Assembly (NCBI GenBank): GCA_963729195.1
Contig: CAVSNF010000020.1
Span: 463,912-527,911, forward strand
Direction: 5' to 3'
Length of the DNA: 64,000 nt
Source: CAVPTL01 sp963729195
GTDB lineage: Bacteria > Actinomycetota > Thermoleophilia > Gaiellales > JAICJC01
Shown: positions 46,189 to 56,057 of the stretch, in pieces
Numbering within the stretch: position 1 is the stretch's first letter
Layout of the letters: the number at the start of each line of letters is the position of its first letter
Made by a program: the position numbers and the translations under genes
The notes under the pieces: generated by a model
The model's database searches: none
What the model saw: the letters and a program-made list of their open reading frames with translations, nothing else
What the model was told of the DNA's origin: nothing

Positions 46189-47706
46189 GTGAGAGTTCAC
46201 GCTCTGCTGGGGGTGGCTGCGGTGTTCGCGGGCGTCGCCGTGTCCGGAGGGGCTGCACGCGCCGCCGCTCCAGCTGCCTCGAAGCACCCGACGCGTGGCG
46301 TCACCATCAAGGTCGCGCAGTTCAACTGCGACATCTCCGATGAGTACCCAATCATCCCTGCGTCGATGGTCGCAAATGCCATTCGGGCCAGCGGCGCCGA
46401 TGTGGTGGGGCTTGAGGAGGGCGGCGGGGAGGTGCGCCAAGTTGCCGAGGCACTCGGGTGGCGTTACTACGACGTGCGCATGCAGATCGTGTCGCGGCTG
46501 CCCCTGATCGACCCTCCGGACGGGAACGGCGTGTATACGTTCGTGCGGGTATCGCGTGGCCGCGTGGTGGCGTTCGAAAATGTGCATCTCCCGTCTGATC
46601 CATACGGCCCGACGTGGGTGGAGCAAGGCAAGTCGCTGGCCCAGGTGCTGGCGCTGGAACGGCGCGCCCGGTTGCCCGCAATTGAAGCTCAGCTCACCGC
46701 CGCTCGGCGCCTCCGGGCACAGGGGATGCCGATTTTTCTCACCGGTGATTTCAACTCGCCGTCGTTGCACGACTGGACGACCGCCACTGTCGGAACCCGA
46801 CCGCAGATCCGCTACCCGGTGCGGTGGCCGGTCACCGCCGCCGTCGAGAATACGGGCTTCGTCGACTCGTATCGAGCGGTGCACCCAAACCCGGTGACGA
46901 ACCCGGGACTCACGTGGCCGACGCACCGAACGCTGAAGGGTGTCGAGAACTTTGACGCAGATCCCAAGGATCGAGTTGACTTCGTATTCGCCGCAGGGCC
47001 GAAGGCGACGGCCAGCAAGATCATCGGTGAGCCCGGAGCCCCCGGCATCTCCGCCGCAGTCTCACCGTGGCCTTCGGACCACCGTCTGGTCGTGTCGACC
47101 TTCACGACGCGAGGGGCCACGCCTCCCACCCTCGTGACGGTGCCCCAGAGACGCGTCACCGTGGGTGACCCTGTGCCCGTCTCGTACCGCACCCCGGGCA
47201 CAGCCGTTCGGATCTCGATCGAGCGCCTTCAGCACGGCGTGGGCAGCGTGGTGGCGCATCGATACGTCGGCTCGACGAGCGCACATGCGATCGGCGCAGT
47301 GATCTTCTCGAGTTCGGGTTGGGTTCCAGGCGCGTACCAGGCGGTGTTGCGAACCGCCCACCGGCGCGCACTCTCGCAGTTTCGTTTTTGGGTGGTTGCT
47401 CAGGGTGCGAAGGCATTCGTGCGAGTCTCGCAGTCAAGCTACGCCCACGGCCAGCCGATCACCGTTACCGTCGGCAATGCCCCGGGCGATCGCTGGGACT
47501 GGCTTGGAGTCTACTCCCGTGGTGCCAACCCAAGCGTCGCGTACTACCTGTTATGGGTCTACACGAAGTCGGCTATCCAAGGCCGGTTCAAGCTCGGGCT
47601 TGCCGCCCACGGACCCTGGCCATTGCCGGCCGGCCGCTACAGCGTGTATCTCCTGCGAGACGACTTGTACGTGAAGATCGCGCGGGCGGACTTCACCGTC
47701 CGCTGA
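46189..47706 (+). CDS. secreted endonuclease/exonuclease/phosphatase-fold protein with C-terminal beta domains
   Basis: 505 residues. A signal peptide (VRVHALLGVAAVFAGVAVSG with AAA-type cleavage site) leads to an EEP fold: TIKVAQFNCDISDEYPIIPA, ADVVGLEEGGGEVRQVAEAL (catalytic Glu), MPIFLTGDFNSPSLHDWTTA (GDFN metal site), DPKDRVDFVFA and SPWPSDHRLVVSTFT (final Asp-His). From about residue 310, two beta-sandwich-like regions (PPTLVTVPQRRVTVGDPVPV, FVRVSQSSYAHGQPITVTVG) end in YLLRDDLYVKIARADFTVR. It could be an extracellular DNase or phosphodiesterase. No frame break. Confidence 0.87.
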   Translation: MRVHALLGVAAVFAGVAVSGGAARAAAPAASKHPTRGVTIKVAQFNCDISDEYPIIPASMVANAIRASGADVVGLEEGGGEVRQVAEALGWRYYDVRMQIVSRLPLIDPPDGNGVYTFVRVSRGRVVAFENVHLPSDPYGPTWVEQGKSLAQVLALERRARLPAIEAQLTAARRLRAQGMPIFLTGDFNSPSLHDWTTATVGTRPQIRYPVRWPVTAAVENTGFVDSYRAVHPNPVTNPGLTWPTHRTLKGVENFDADPKDRVDFVFAAGPKATASKIIGEPGAPGISAAVSPWPSDHRLVVSTFTTRGATPPTLVTVPQRRVTVGDPVPVSYRTPGTAVRISIERLQHGVGSVVAHRYVGSTSAHAIGAVIFSSSGWVPGAYQAVLRTAHRRALSQFRFWVVAQGAKAFVRVSQSSYAHGQPITVTVGNAPGDRWDWLGVYSRGANPSVAYYLLWVYTKSAIQGRFKLGLAAHGPWPLPAGRYSVYLLRDDLYVKIARADFTVR

Positions 47707-47748
47707 TCGAACAACCCCCTTCGCAGTGGGGATCCGGGCGTCGGATGG

Positions 47749-47754
47749 TAGCCT
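47749..47754 (+). promoter_or_regulatory. -10 box of a leaderless promoter (TAGCCT)
   Basis: TAGCCT followed after seven bases by ATG 47762 of the sensor kinase gene. Confidence 0.4.
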
Positions 47755-47761
47755 CTGCCAC

Positions 47762-48910
47762 ATGCAGGGGATCGTCCCGCGTTGGCTCTTGGTCGGTGAC
47801 AGGCTCGACCGGGCGTGGTTCGTTTTCGCGATCGCCAATCTGGCCGCCATGGCGGCGCTGGTTGAACTCGACGGGCCGCACGGGCTGGAGACGGTTCCGT
47901 TCCACTTCGTCTACGTCAGCTTCACCATTCTGTATGGATTCCGAGCCTGGCGGGCAGGGCGGGTGCTGTTGGGGATCACGTTCGTCGCGATCTCGACGGG
48001 GCTGATGACGCTGTTGGCGATCCACGCCGGCCGCGAGGACTGGGCCGAGCTTACCGAGGTACCTCTGATGACACTCATGTTCCTGGCGATGGTGTTCCAC
48101 GTGCGCCGTCGCCAGCAGGCCACTGCGACGGCTGAGCGGCTCGCGGTTGACCTACGTGAGAGCCTCGATCGCCAACACCGTTTCGTGTCGGACGCGTCGC
48201 ACGAACTCCTGACTCCGATCACCATCGGTCGCGGACATCTGGAGGTGCTTACAGAGACTGCGGCAGCGCTCGGACGACGACATCGACGACGCCATCACGG
48301 TGGCGTTGGGGGAACTCGACCGGATGGACCGCGTGATCAATCGGCTGCTCTTGCTCGAGAGCGCTTCCGAGCCAGGGTTTGCGACCCCAGTGGCCGAACC
48401 GATTGAACGAGTTCGTGCAGGGAGCTGTTTCACCGCTGGGAGGGCACCGGAGGACGCAACTGGCGGATGGGGGTGATCACTCCGGGCAGCGTTCCGCTCG
48501 ACCGTGATCGGATGATGCTGGCGATGGACGCGCTGCTCGAGAACGCCGTTCACCACACCCGGCCCGGAGGGACGATTACGATCGCTGCCGAGCGGCGCGG
48601 AGACGAACTCGAGTTGAGCGTCACCGACGATGGGGTTGGGGTGCCCCATGAGGCTCAGTCGCGCGTGTTCGACCGGTTCTATCGGGTCGATCGCGGTCGC
48701 AACCGGCGTGTCGGTGGCGCCGGGCTGGGGCTGTCAATCGTGCGTGCGGTGGCGACGGCACACGGCGGCAGCGTGTCGCTCTCGGACGCCCCTGGTCAGG
48801 GAACGCGCGTGAGTGTGCTGCTCCCCGGGTTCCGTTCAGCCGGCGAGCAGGCGGTAGCCGCCTCCCCTGACGGTCTCGATACGAACACCGGGCTCGAGCT
48901 TGCGCCGTAG
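47762..48910 (+). CDS. sensor histidine kinase (two frame breaks)
   Basis: Four or five N-terminal membrane helices (WFVFAIANLAAMAALVELD, VYVSFTILYGFRAWRAGRVL, TLMFLAMVFHVRRR) precede the H box DASHELLTPITIGRGHLEVL. Breaks near 48275 and 48430 lie between the H and N boxes (DRVINRLLLLESASEP). The ATPase then has ALLENAVHHTRPGG (N), VTDDGVGVPHEAQ (G1), VFDRFYR (F) and GGAGLGLSIVRAVA (G2). The last about 25 residues overlap the tail of the response regulator gene on the other strand. The convergent regulator and neighbouring oxidase genes suggest a respiratory or redox signal (inference). Confidence 0.85.
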
Positions 48911-49512
48911 CCGGCCGACGTACACGTCGACCACATTGGAGCGTGGATCGAACTGGTACTGCCACACCGCATTCAGGATCCGCTCACGTGACACGGTCTG
49001 GTTGGGACAGCGGCCCAGGTACTCGAGCAGTGCGAACTCCCGTTCCGAGAGCGCTACCCTGCGTCCATCAAGCAACTCGAGTTCGTGCCTGCGGTCGTCG
49101 AGCGTGAATCCGGTCTGTGGCGGGGGCGGCACCGCATCGCCCGCAACAACCGGCTCACGGCGCAGCTGCGCCCGTACTCGCGCCAGCAGCTCGTCCAGCG
49201 CGAACGGCTTGGCGAGGTAGTCATTCGCGCCGGCGTCCAGCGCGGCGACTTTGGTCTCGACAGCTCGGCGGGCCGATAGCACGAGCACCGGCACTGCCAG
49301 CTTGCGACTGGAGATCTCACGGAGCACGTCGAACCCGTCGCGATTGGGCAGTAGGAGATCGAGGATAACCAGGTCCCAGCTCGCGTCCGCCAGATAGTTG
49401 GATCGCCTCGTCACCGTCCTCTGCGATCGCCACGGTGTAGCCCTCCGACCGCAAGCCCCGGTCGAGGAAGCGCGCGATCAGAGTGCTCGTCTTCGACGAT
49501 CAGGATTCGCAT
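48836..49512 (-). CDS. OmpR-family response regulator (frame breaks in receiver domain)
   Basis: Starts MRILIVEDEHS with the acidic pair, after an AAGGGAG ribosome-binding site. Breaks near 49470 and 49400 disturb the second helix. It resumes with WDLVILDLLLPNRDGFDVLR (phosphorylated Asp), VLVLSARRAVETKVAALDAG and DYLAKPFALDELLARVRAQL (conserved Lys). The C-terminal winged helix shows RRVALSEREFALLEYLG, RERILNAVWQYQFDPRSNVV and YVGRLRRKLEPGVRIETVRG. Tail-to-tail with its likely cognate kinase, an unusual orientation for a pair. Confidence 0.88.
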
Positions 49513-49659
49513 AGCTGACTCCCTTCTCGGGCTCGAGTATCGCAAGCTCGGGCCAACGGTACCAAGATGTCGTGTCGGCGACACATGAATTGTCGATGAC
49601 AGTTGCTCCCGGGCGCTTGCCTCGATCGCGGTTCCGGGAGGATAGTCCGGCCCCATGAG

Positions 49660-50329
49660 GTGCGACGCCTGAAAAGAGGCGTGGCTGGTGGAGTGCTGGT
49701 GGGCGTGGCGCTTGCCGTGGCGCTGATCGCGCGTCTACCTGTTCGGCTACGTCGTTGGGCTTGCCCCCGACAGTTGTCGGCGAGTGCGAGCAACGGCAGC
49801 ACTGACCTCACGCTACAGACGGTGGCGGCGTTTGGGCAGGCGCCCCATCCCACATGGGTGTCGTACCTGGTCAAGAATCAGTCGGGCGCGTGGGTACACT
49901 CGACGATTTTCAAGCTGCCCGCGAACTCCACCGTCAAGGTCACGATCATCAACTTCGACGGTAACAGCGGGTTGCGCAACCCGTTTCTGTCGCAGCCCCG
50001 CGGAGTGGACGGCGCCGCGATCAGGGTCGACGGCAAACGCGTAACCGCTCTCAATCCCGATCTGGTGTCGCACACCTTCACCGTTCCCGACATGGAGCAT
50101 CAGCGTCCCGATTAAGGGCGTTGCGGACGACGCGCCAAAGCAGTGTGACGTGGCCGCTCCGTGTCCACTGTCAGCAGCCCACACAACCACGACATTCACC
50201 ATCCACACCGGAAAAGCAGGGTGGTACCGGTGGCAGTGCTTCGTTCCGTGTGCCGCGGGGTGGCCTTTGGGGAACGGCGGCCCGATGCAAACCGTTGGCT
50301 ACATGGACGGATACCTTCATGTCGTCTGA
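49660..50329 (+). CDS. membrane-anchored cupredoxin-like copper protein upstream of coxB (frame breaks)
   Basis: Starts VRRLKRGVAGGVLVGVALAV, a membrane anchor. After a disturbed stretch (49730-49790) it reads LKLPANSTVKVTIINFDG (here FKLPANSTVKVTIINFDGNS), LNPDLVSHTFTVPDM with a candidate copper His, and after a break near 50097 VPIKGVADDAPKQCDVAAPC, TFTIHTGKAGWYRWQCFVPC and MQTVGYMDGYLHVV. HTFTVPD and WQCFVPC match the cupredoxin layout in which a late Cys and downstream Met/His bind copper. The stop overlaps the coxB start. It may donate electrons to the oxidase or deliver copper to CuA. Confidence 0.72.
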
Positions 50330-51180
50330 GCCGCAGGCCTCACGCCAAGGTTCGATCGTCACCGTCGTGGTTGCGTGGCTGGTGCTCGCCGTTGTGGCGG
50401 AACTGGCGCTGATCTTCCTGCTCGGCCCGCATATGCCGCCTGGCCGGGCCAGCGTCGAAGCCTCAGATCAGACCACGACAAACATCGTGCTGGCTGCGGT
50501 GATGATTCCCATTCTTGCCGGCGTGTGGGTGTTCTTCGGGTACGCGCTGGCGACGTTTCGAGAGCGAGGCGAGGGCGAGGGAGACGGCCCTCCGATGATC
50601 GGCAACGGCCGGGTCGAGCTCTCGTGGCTGATCGTCACGGTGGCGATTGTGCTGTGCCTGGCCGGATACGGCACCTACGCGCTCTACAACCCACAGGCCA
50701 GCGTTGCCGGCGCCGGCGGCGGGCAGGGGCCACACCCCAGCGGCTCGCCGGGGCCCGAATACGCTGCGGGTGCAGGTGATCGCCCAGCAGTGGCAGTTCA
50801 CCTACCGCTTCCCGCAGTACGGCGACGTGGAGACGTTCTCGCTTGCGCTTCCAGCTCACCGCAATATCGAGTTCGAGGTGACGTCGCTGGACGTGGTGCA
50901 TTCATTCTGGGCCTATCAGCTGGGGGTTAAGGCTGATGCTGTTCCTGGAGCGAGCAATATTGCGTATGTGACGACACACGGCCCGTCGACGTTCGACATC
51001 CGCTGCGCCGAGCTCTGCGGGGTGTGGCATGGCGCGATGGACGCGAAAGGCGCCGTGCTCAGCGGTGCGGCATTCAAGCGTTGGATCGCCGGCCAACGGC
51101 TGCGAAACGTTCCGTCGAAGCGGTATCTGCCTCCGTTCGCCCGCAGCTATTTCCCCGAGCCAACCGGGAGGGCAGGTTGA
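50319..51180 (+). CDS. coxB: cytochrome c oxidase subunit II (one frame break)
   Basis: Carries the CuA centre that takes electrons from cytochrome c. Two N-terminal membrane hairpin helices (IVTVVVAWLVLAVVAELALI and ELSWLIVTVAIVLCLAGYGT) are followed, after a break near 50745, by the cupredoxin domain: LRVQVIAQQWQFTYRFPQYG, EVTSLDVVHSFWAYQLGVKA (CuA His) and DIRCAELCGVWHGAM (Cys-x3-Cys-x3-His-x2-Met). All CuA ligands are intact. It begins at an ATG overlapping the preceding cupredoxin gene and ends overlapping the next frame (TTGA). Confidence 0.93.
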
Positions 51181-51485
51181 CCGACGTACAGGTGACACCC
51201 GGGCGCAAGTGTTCCCGCGCCTCCGCCGCCGACGGCGCCGGCGGGCCCGTCGTTCTGGCGGCGTGGCAACATCGTGACGGCCTTCGTGCTCGCGGTGATC
51301 GGGTTTGCGATCGGCTGGTGGATCGGCGATCGCATCGGATCTCACCTCTCCTACATCGAGGACATGGGCCAGAACGACGTCGCCATCCTGATCGGGTTCG
51401 CAGGCGCGACCATCGGCTGGCTCGGCGGGCTCGGCTTCCTCGGATACCCGTGTCCGCGGCGGCTCTGGGACGTCCGGCCATCTGA
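51177..51485 (+). CDS. small membrane protein between coxB and coxA (frame breaks)
   Basis: Starts at a TTG overlapping the coxB stop (TDVQVTPG), with breaks in 51205-51260, then gives two helices, IVTAFVLAVIGFAIGWWIGD and AILIGFAGATIGWLGGLGFL, and a short basic tail (SAAALGRPAI in the final frame, stop at 51485). About 100 residues. Small two-helix proteins sit at this position in other actinobacterial oxidase operons and may be oxidase assembly or accessory subunits. Family not recognised. Confidence 0.6.
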   Translation: MTDVQVTPGRKCSRASAADGAGGPVVLAAWQHRDGLRARGDRVCDRLVDRRSHRISPLLHRGHGPERRRHPDRVRRRDHRLARRARLPRIPVSAAALGRPAI

Positions 51486-53104
51486 CGGCCACGAACGTCA
51501 CGCGCGGCGGGCCATCGAGATACCTCTGCCTGTGCACCGACCACAAGGTCATCGGTCTGCAGTACCTGGCCGGGATCGGAGTGTTCTTCTTCATCGGCGG
51601 GCTCAACGCCATGCTGATCCGAACGGAGCTTCTCTCGCCAACTGCTCCGGTGTTTTCGCCCGGTCAGTACCTCACGGTCGTGACGTTGCACGGGACGATG
51701 ATGATCATGATGACGTCGTCCATCATCGTCGGCCCGCTGGGACATTTCCTGGTGCCGCTGATGATCGGTGCCAGGCGGATGGCGTTCCCCCGACTCGAGT
51801 CGCTCTCGTTCTGGCTGCTGCCGCTGGCCGGTGTGATCCTGATGTCGGCAATCGATTTTGGGGGTATCCCGACCGGCTGGACGGGGTATCCGTCGCTTGC
51901 GACTGTCGCCAACGCCGGCATGGACGCCTACATCTTCTCGTTCGGCCTGATCGCGGTTGCGATGGTTCTCAACGGTCTTAATCTGATCGTCACGATCATG
52001 AATATGCGCGCCCCTGGGATGACCTGGCGGCGCCTGCCGATCTTCGTGTGGAGCATGCTCTCAACCGCGGTACTGATGGTGCTCGCTCCTCTGGTGCTGG
52101 TATCCGCGCTCCTCATGGAGGCGCTTGACCGAACCGCCAGCACATCGTTCTACACCGCCGCAACCGGTGGCAGCCCGTTCCTGTTCGAGAACCTGTTCTG
52201 GTTCTTCGGGCACCCCGAGGTCTACATCCTCGCGCTTCCCGGCTTCGGCATCGTTCTCGAGATGCTGCCGGTATTCACGCGGAAGCCGCTGTGGGGATAC
52301 CGGGTGGCCGTGGCCGGCCTGCTCGGGGTCACGCTGCTGAGCTTCACGGTATGGCAGCACCACCTGTTCGTGAGCGGCATCAACTCGAGCCTACGGCCGT
52401 TCTACATGCTTACGACGGAGCTCATCTCGGTGCCCACCGGGCTGATCTTCCTGGTTGCGATGGGGACGGTGTGGCGGGCCAGGATCAGGTACACGGTGCC
52501 GATGCTCTGGGCGCTCGCGTTCCTCTTCAACTTTTTGATAGGCGGCCTCTCGGGGGTGTACCTGTCAGACGTCCCGAGCGACGTAACGCTTCACGGAAGC
52601 TACTTCGTCATGGCCCACTTCCACTACACAATCATGGGCGGGCTTGTGTTTGCCTTCTTCGGCGGCCTGTACTACTGGCTTCCGACCATGACCGGTGTGC
52701 AGCTGAACGAGACGCTCGCCAAGATCCACTTCTGGGGGAGCTTCATCTTCTTCAACTCCACCTTCTTGCCGCTGTTCGCCGTCGGTGCGTTGAATATGCC
52801 CCGGCGGGTGTCCTCATACGCGCCACATCTGCAGCCGCTCAACGACTGGGTCAGCGTCTCGGCGTTCCTACTCGGCGCCTCAATGCTCGTGTTCGCGGTG
52901 AATCTCGTCTACTCGCTCGCGATCGCGCGGATTCCCGCCACCAGAAACCCATGGAACTCGCGCGGGCTCGAGTTCCAGCTACCGATTCCGATTCCCGAGC
53001 ACGATTTCGACCACATTCCAACGATCCAGGCCGGTCCGTATGACTACGGCCTGCCGGACGCCGTGCCTGCGCTCGGCAACGGAGCGGACCGCGGGTGGTC
53101 AGCC
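51482..53104 (+). CDS. ctaD: cytochrome c oxidase subunit I (haem-copper oxidase)
   Basis: Proton-pumping catalytic subunit with haem a, haem a3 and CuB. DHKVIGLQYLAGIGVFFFIG opens the first helix; TLHGTMMIMMTSSIIVGPLG carries a haem a His; ENLFWFFGHPEVYILALPGF holds the CuB His, the cross-linked Tyr and the H-P-E-V-Y proton path; TVWQHHLFVSGI supplies the other two CuB His; VMAHFHYTIMGGLVFAFFGG has the haem a3 and haem a ligands. Start uncertain: the frame is open upstream and the best position overlaps the previous stop at a CTG. The frame continues without a stop into subunit III, so the coxA end is set at the subunit III ATG. Confidence 0.93.
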
Positions 53105-53693
53105 ATGACCACAACAGCTCCAGGTTCGGTCGGTGATCGGAACCTCGCGATGGGCACCCGCCTTTGGGTTGCGGCAGAGGCGTTCATGTTTCTCGCGTTC
53201 TTGTTCGCGTACTTCTACCTGCGGACGATCAACTCGAACGGTCAGTGGCACCCGCACCGGCCAGATCTCCGTCCACCGGACTCGGTACGGCCACGCTCGT
53301 CTGCATGGTCATCAGCTGTGGCGCGTACGCGGTCGCTCGACGCACACGCTCGCGCCGCCGGTGCGCCGATGCTGGTCGCCCTCGCCCTCGGAGTCGCGGC
53401 GCTGGTCATCCAGATCATCCAACTGGTCAACCCCGGGTTCTCGCCCTCCCATGCAGGGGGCTTTGGAAGCGTCTTCGTCGGCTTTACGGCGATCTACGTG
53501 ATCCACCTGGCCGGGGCGACGTTCTGGCTCGAAACGGTGATCGCGCGGTCCCGACGCGAGGCGCCTGATGCGAGAGCCGAAGCGACGCAAATGGTCGCCT
53601 CCGCCGGCCGAGCGACAAGCATCATTCGCGGTGGTGTGGTACGCCACCGGGTTCTTCTACGTGATCGCCTACGTCATGATCTATCTGCTGTGA
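53105..53693 (+). CDS. ctaE: cytochrome c oxidase subunit III (frame breaks)
   Basis: Starts MTTTAPGSVGDRNLAMGTRL with WVAAEAFMFLAFLFAYFYLR, the subunit III first helix. Breaks near 53255, 53330 and 53610 switch frames; joined, it continues GTATLVCMVISCGAYAVARR, PMLVALALGVAALVIQIIQL, FGSVFVGFTAIYVIHLAGAT (the conserved helix with G-F-T and His) and ends VVWYATGFFYVIAYVMIYLL. About 195 residues. Whether it is a separate chain or fused to subunit I is open: the coxA frame runs straight into it, as in known subunit I-III fusions. Confidence 0.85.
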
Positions 53694-53827
53694 TCATCGT
53701 TTCGACATCCATCGTTCTGGATGGCGTCGGCTCGATCGCGGATGCGGGACCGCTGACGCTGATCCTCCCGCTGGGCCTGCTTGTGATCGTCCTCACCTGG
53801 GGGTGGTTTCGCACTCGCAGCCGCTGA
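53690..53827 (+). CDS. 45-residue single-helix membrane protein after subunit III
   Basis: Begins at a GTG overlapping the TGA of subunit III: VIIVSTSIVLDGVGSIADAG followed by the helix PLTLILPLGLLVIVLTWGWF and RTRSR. Tail-like proteins of about this size and shape are found as subunit IV or small subunits in oxidase operons; assignment is by position only. Confidence 0.5.
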   Translation: MIIVSTSIVLDGVGSIADAGPLTLILPLGLLVIVLTWGWFRTRSR

Positions 53828-53837
53828 GGCTGAGCCG

Positions 53838-54329
53838 TCAGACGACGGCTGCAGTCGCGGCGGTCTCTTCGATCTGGGTAGTAGCAGCCCTGGAGGCGAG
53901 GGCGCCCAGAATGATGAGTGTCACGCCGACGAGAATGTTGTTGACAACCGTCGAGTACAGCGAGTCGAGGTCGAGCAGCGGCGAGCACACCACCAGCCAC
54001 GCACCGATCACCATGGTCGCGCGCCCCCACCAGTGATGACTGTCAACCAACACCTCGGTGGTGGCGCTCACCGCCGCGGCGCTTGCGATGCTTCCCACTA
54101 TCACGAGTCCCCCAAGCAGCATTCCGTTGATCAACGCGCCGAGGTGTCGGTAGTCGTCAAGAATCCACGGAGAGAGGAAAAGCCACACTCCCACGAACGC
54201 CTCGAGCATGTAGATCGCGCTGACGTCGAGCCGTCCGGGATGAAGCGGGACATCGGTCGGCGGAACCTCCATTCCCGGGGTGTCACTGACGATCACCGAC
54301 TCGGGCTTTTCAGACTCTGAAGAACTCAC
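53838..54329 (-). CDS. SPW-repeat membrane protein
   Basis: A polar N-terminus (SSSESEKPESVIVSDTPGME) is followed by four helices in two similar hairpins. The first reads LEAFVGVWLFLSPWILDDYR with LINGMLLGGLVIVGSIASAA, the second MVIGAWLVVCSPLLDLDSLY with NNILVGVTLIILGALASRAA. The S-P-W (first) and S-P-L (second) motifs before a short loop are those of the SPW family. GTG 54329 was chosen because AGGGA lies just upstream; ATG 54371 would add 14 residues. Function unknown. Confidence 0.78.
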   Translation of the reverse strand: MSSSESEKPESVIVSDTPGMEVPPTDVPLHPGRLDVSAIYMLEAFVGVWLFLSPWILDDYRHLGALINGMLLGGLVIVGSIASAAAVSATTEVLVDSHHWWGRATMVIGAWLVVCSPLLDLDSLYSTVVNNILVGVTLIILGALASRAATTQIEETAATAAVV

Positions 54330-54385
54330 TGAGTGTCCCTTCGACCGAGAGGTTAGGTCAGTCAGAAGCATACATTCCCGAGAGT

Positions 54386-55169
54386 TCAGCCGGAGCTATC
54401 GGGAAGAGGTTTTCCCACCAGATAGCTGAGATTGTGCAGCGCTTCCGGGACGGTCCAACCCTCAAGGTTGCGATTCGCGAGGTATACCCGTCCCGTATCG
54501 CTGAGAAGCGATTTGAGCACCGGTGAGAGTCCGTTCAGCCCCGGCATTCCGAGCATCACCAGGCGCTCGCGCCCGTTGGGATCGATGAAGAACAGTCCGT
54601 CGGTGTGCTGAACATCGAAGGTGAGCGGCTTGTGGGTCATCCAGTCGGTGTCGGGTGTGCCGGACTCCGGGACCCTCTTATAGGCGACCTGGAAGAACTT
54701 CCACAGCGCGGCGATCTGCTGGGGCGTGCCGGTGAGCAGCGGAAACGTCAGGTGTGTTAGTCGTGCGAACCGCCTCAAGCGCTGGGGCGAGTCGCGCCAC
54801 GGGTCGACGCTGGCCTCGATCAGCACCACGCGGTTTGCCATGCCGGCTGTACGAATGGCGTGTTCCATCTGTAAATATGCTCCGGTGGTGAGCGGACAGA
54901 CCTCGTGGCAGAGCGTCAAAAACGGTGTGAGCACGACGTACTTCCCGTGAAATGCGTTCAGCGAAACCGTCTTTCCGTCTTCATCAATGAGACGCAGGTT
55001 TGGCACCGCGCGACTCACGAGAGAACGCATCCACCGGCGAGGGGGTCGTGGAGGCAGAACGTCCGGTGGATGCCTCCACTGCGACGAGCACGATCACCGC
55101 TGCAGTGATCAGTCCAGCCGCGATCGCTCCGATCCCAACACCCCATCGACCTGATGCCCGAAACGCCAT
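54386..55169 (-). CDS. Sco1/SenC-family copper chaperone (one frame break)
   Basis: Delivers copper to the CuA site of subunit II. N-terminal anchor MAFRASGRWGVGIGAIAAGL with ITAAVIVLVAVE; a break near 55010 lies just before VPNLRLIDEDGKTVSLNAFH. The copper motif C-x3-C-P is seen in VVLTPFLTLCHEVCPLTTGA, and the distal His in LTFDVQHTDGLFFIDPNGRE. The thioredoxin-like core is complete to the end. ATG 55169 follows AAGGG. The divergent CtaG gene and nearby coxB support the copper-insertion role. Confidence 0.88.
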
Positions 55170-55234
55170 TACCAGCAACCCTTCGAGAGCGATAGCAAGC
55201 CGTACTCGACGGATCGCGGGAGGGCTTGCGCGAG

Positions 55235-55241
55235 TAGTATA
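55235..55241. promoter_or_regulatory. overlapping divergent -10 boxes between sco and ctaG
   Basis: TAGTAT (plus, 55235-55240) and TATACT (minus, reverse of 55236-55241) overlap by five bases, pointing to ctaG and sco respectively. They resemble the divergent designs at 7919, 18185 and 61122. Confidence 0.45.
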
Positions 55242-55286
55242 TGTCTCGGCGTGTTTTGGGTCGGAGGCCCGTTCCAGGAGGTCTGA

Positions 55287-56057
55287 ATGCTCGATCCGTG
55301 GCAGTTTCGTGCTCGACCCGGAGTGGGTGGTTGCCATCGCCGTTGTCGCAGTCGATTACGGCATGGTGGTCGTGGGTAGCCCAGCGCAGCGGCCGGGTCG
55401 TGTCCTTCTGGAGACGGGCCGCCTTCGCCGCGGGTTTGGCGCTGATTGCAGTCGGTTTGCTGTCACCGATCGAGCATCTCGCACTAACGTCGATGGTCAC
55501 GTTTCACCTTCTGCAAAACGTGATCATCGGAGACTGGGCACCGCCGCTTCTGCTGCTCGGATTGACGCCCTGGATGGTCTCGTCGCTGATGCGCATGCCC
55601 CGGCTACGCCCGTTCATGCGGCCGCGGGTTGGCCTCGCGGTCTGGCTCGGGGTTTGGTACGTGATTCACATACCGGTGGTGTACGACTACGCGCTTGACC
55701 AATCGAGGCGCTCTCGGAGTCGAGCATCTCGCGCTGATTCTCGCCGGAATCGCGTTCTGGTGGCCGGAGGTCATTCCGGGTCAACTCTCTGCAGAGCACA
55801 AGGTGTGGTACCTGGTGATCGCCTTCATCGCGATTGCTCCGCTCGACACGGTGCTCTGGTTTGCCAACCACCCGCTCTACACCTTCTACGAGCACACCCC
55901 CAAGCTCGGCGACATCAGTGCTCTTGCCGACCAGCAGATCGGTGGTGTCACCATGGCGCTTGAATCGGACTTTGTGCTGCTGCTCGCCGCCGGCATCGCG
56001 GCCGTCAAGCTCGCCGGTCCCGCTTCCCCGGCGGGGGTCAGTTCCGAGTCCCCATAG
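55287..56057 (+). CDS. CtaG-like (caa3-type) cytochrome c oxidase assembly protein (several frame breaks)
   Basis: ATG preceded by a perfect AGGAGGT box. MLDPWQF begins it, then breaks near 55310 and 55360 lead to FVLDPEWVVAIAVVAVDYGM and RVVSFWRRAAFAAGLALIAV. GLLSPIEHLALTSMVTFHLL (H-x10-H type motif), QNVIIGDWAPPLLLLGLTPW and VWYVIHIPVVYDYAL are the family core; after a break near 55710 it continues GVEHLALILAGIAFWWPEVI and HTPKLGDISALADQQIGGVT. Seven helices. A copper-delivery or assembly factor of the oxidase, consistent with the surrounding genes. Confidence 0.83.

Noticed and set aside
46197..47437. Minus-strand frames across the secreted nuclease-fold gene
   Set aside because: The plus-strand gene has all fold motifs and an intact signal peptide; the reverse frames are shadows.
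51766..51778. GGTGCCAGGC within coxA as another copy of the palindrome
   Set aside because: Only the first half-core matches, there is no inverted arm, and the bases encode conserved oxidase residues.
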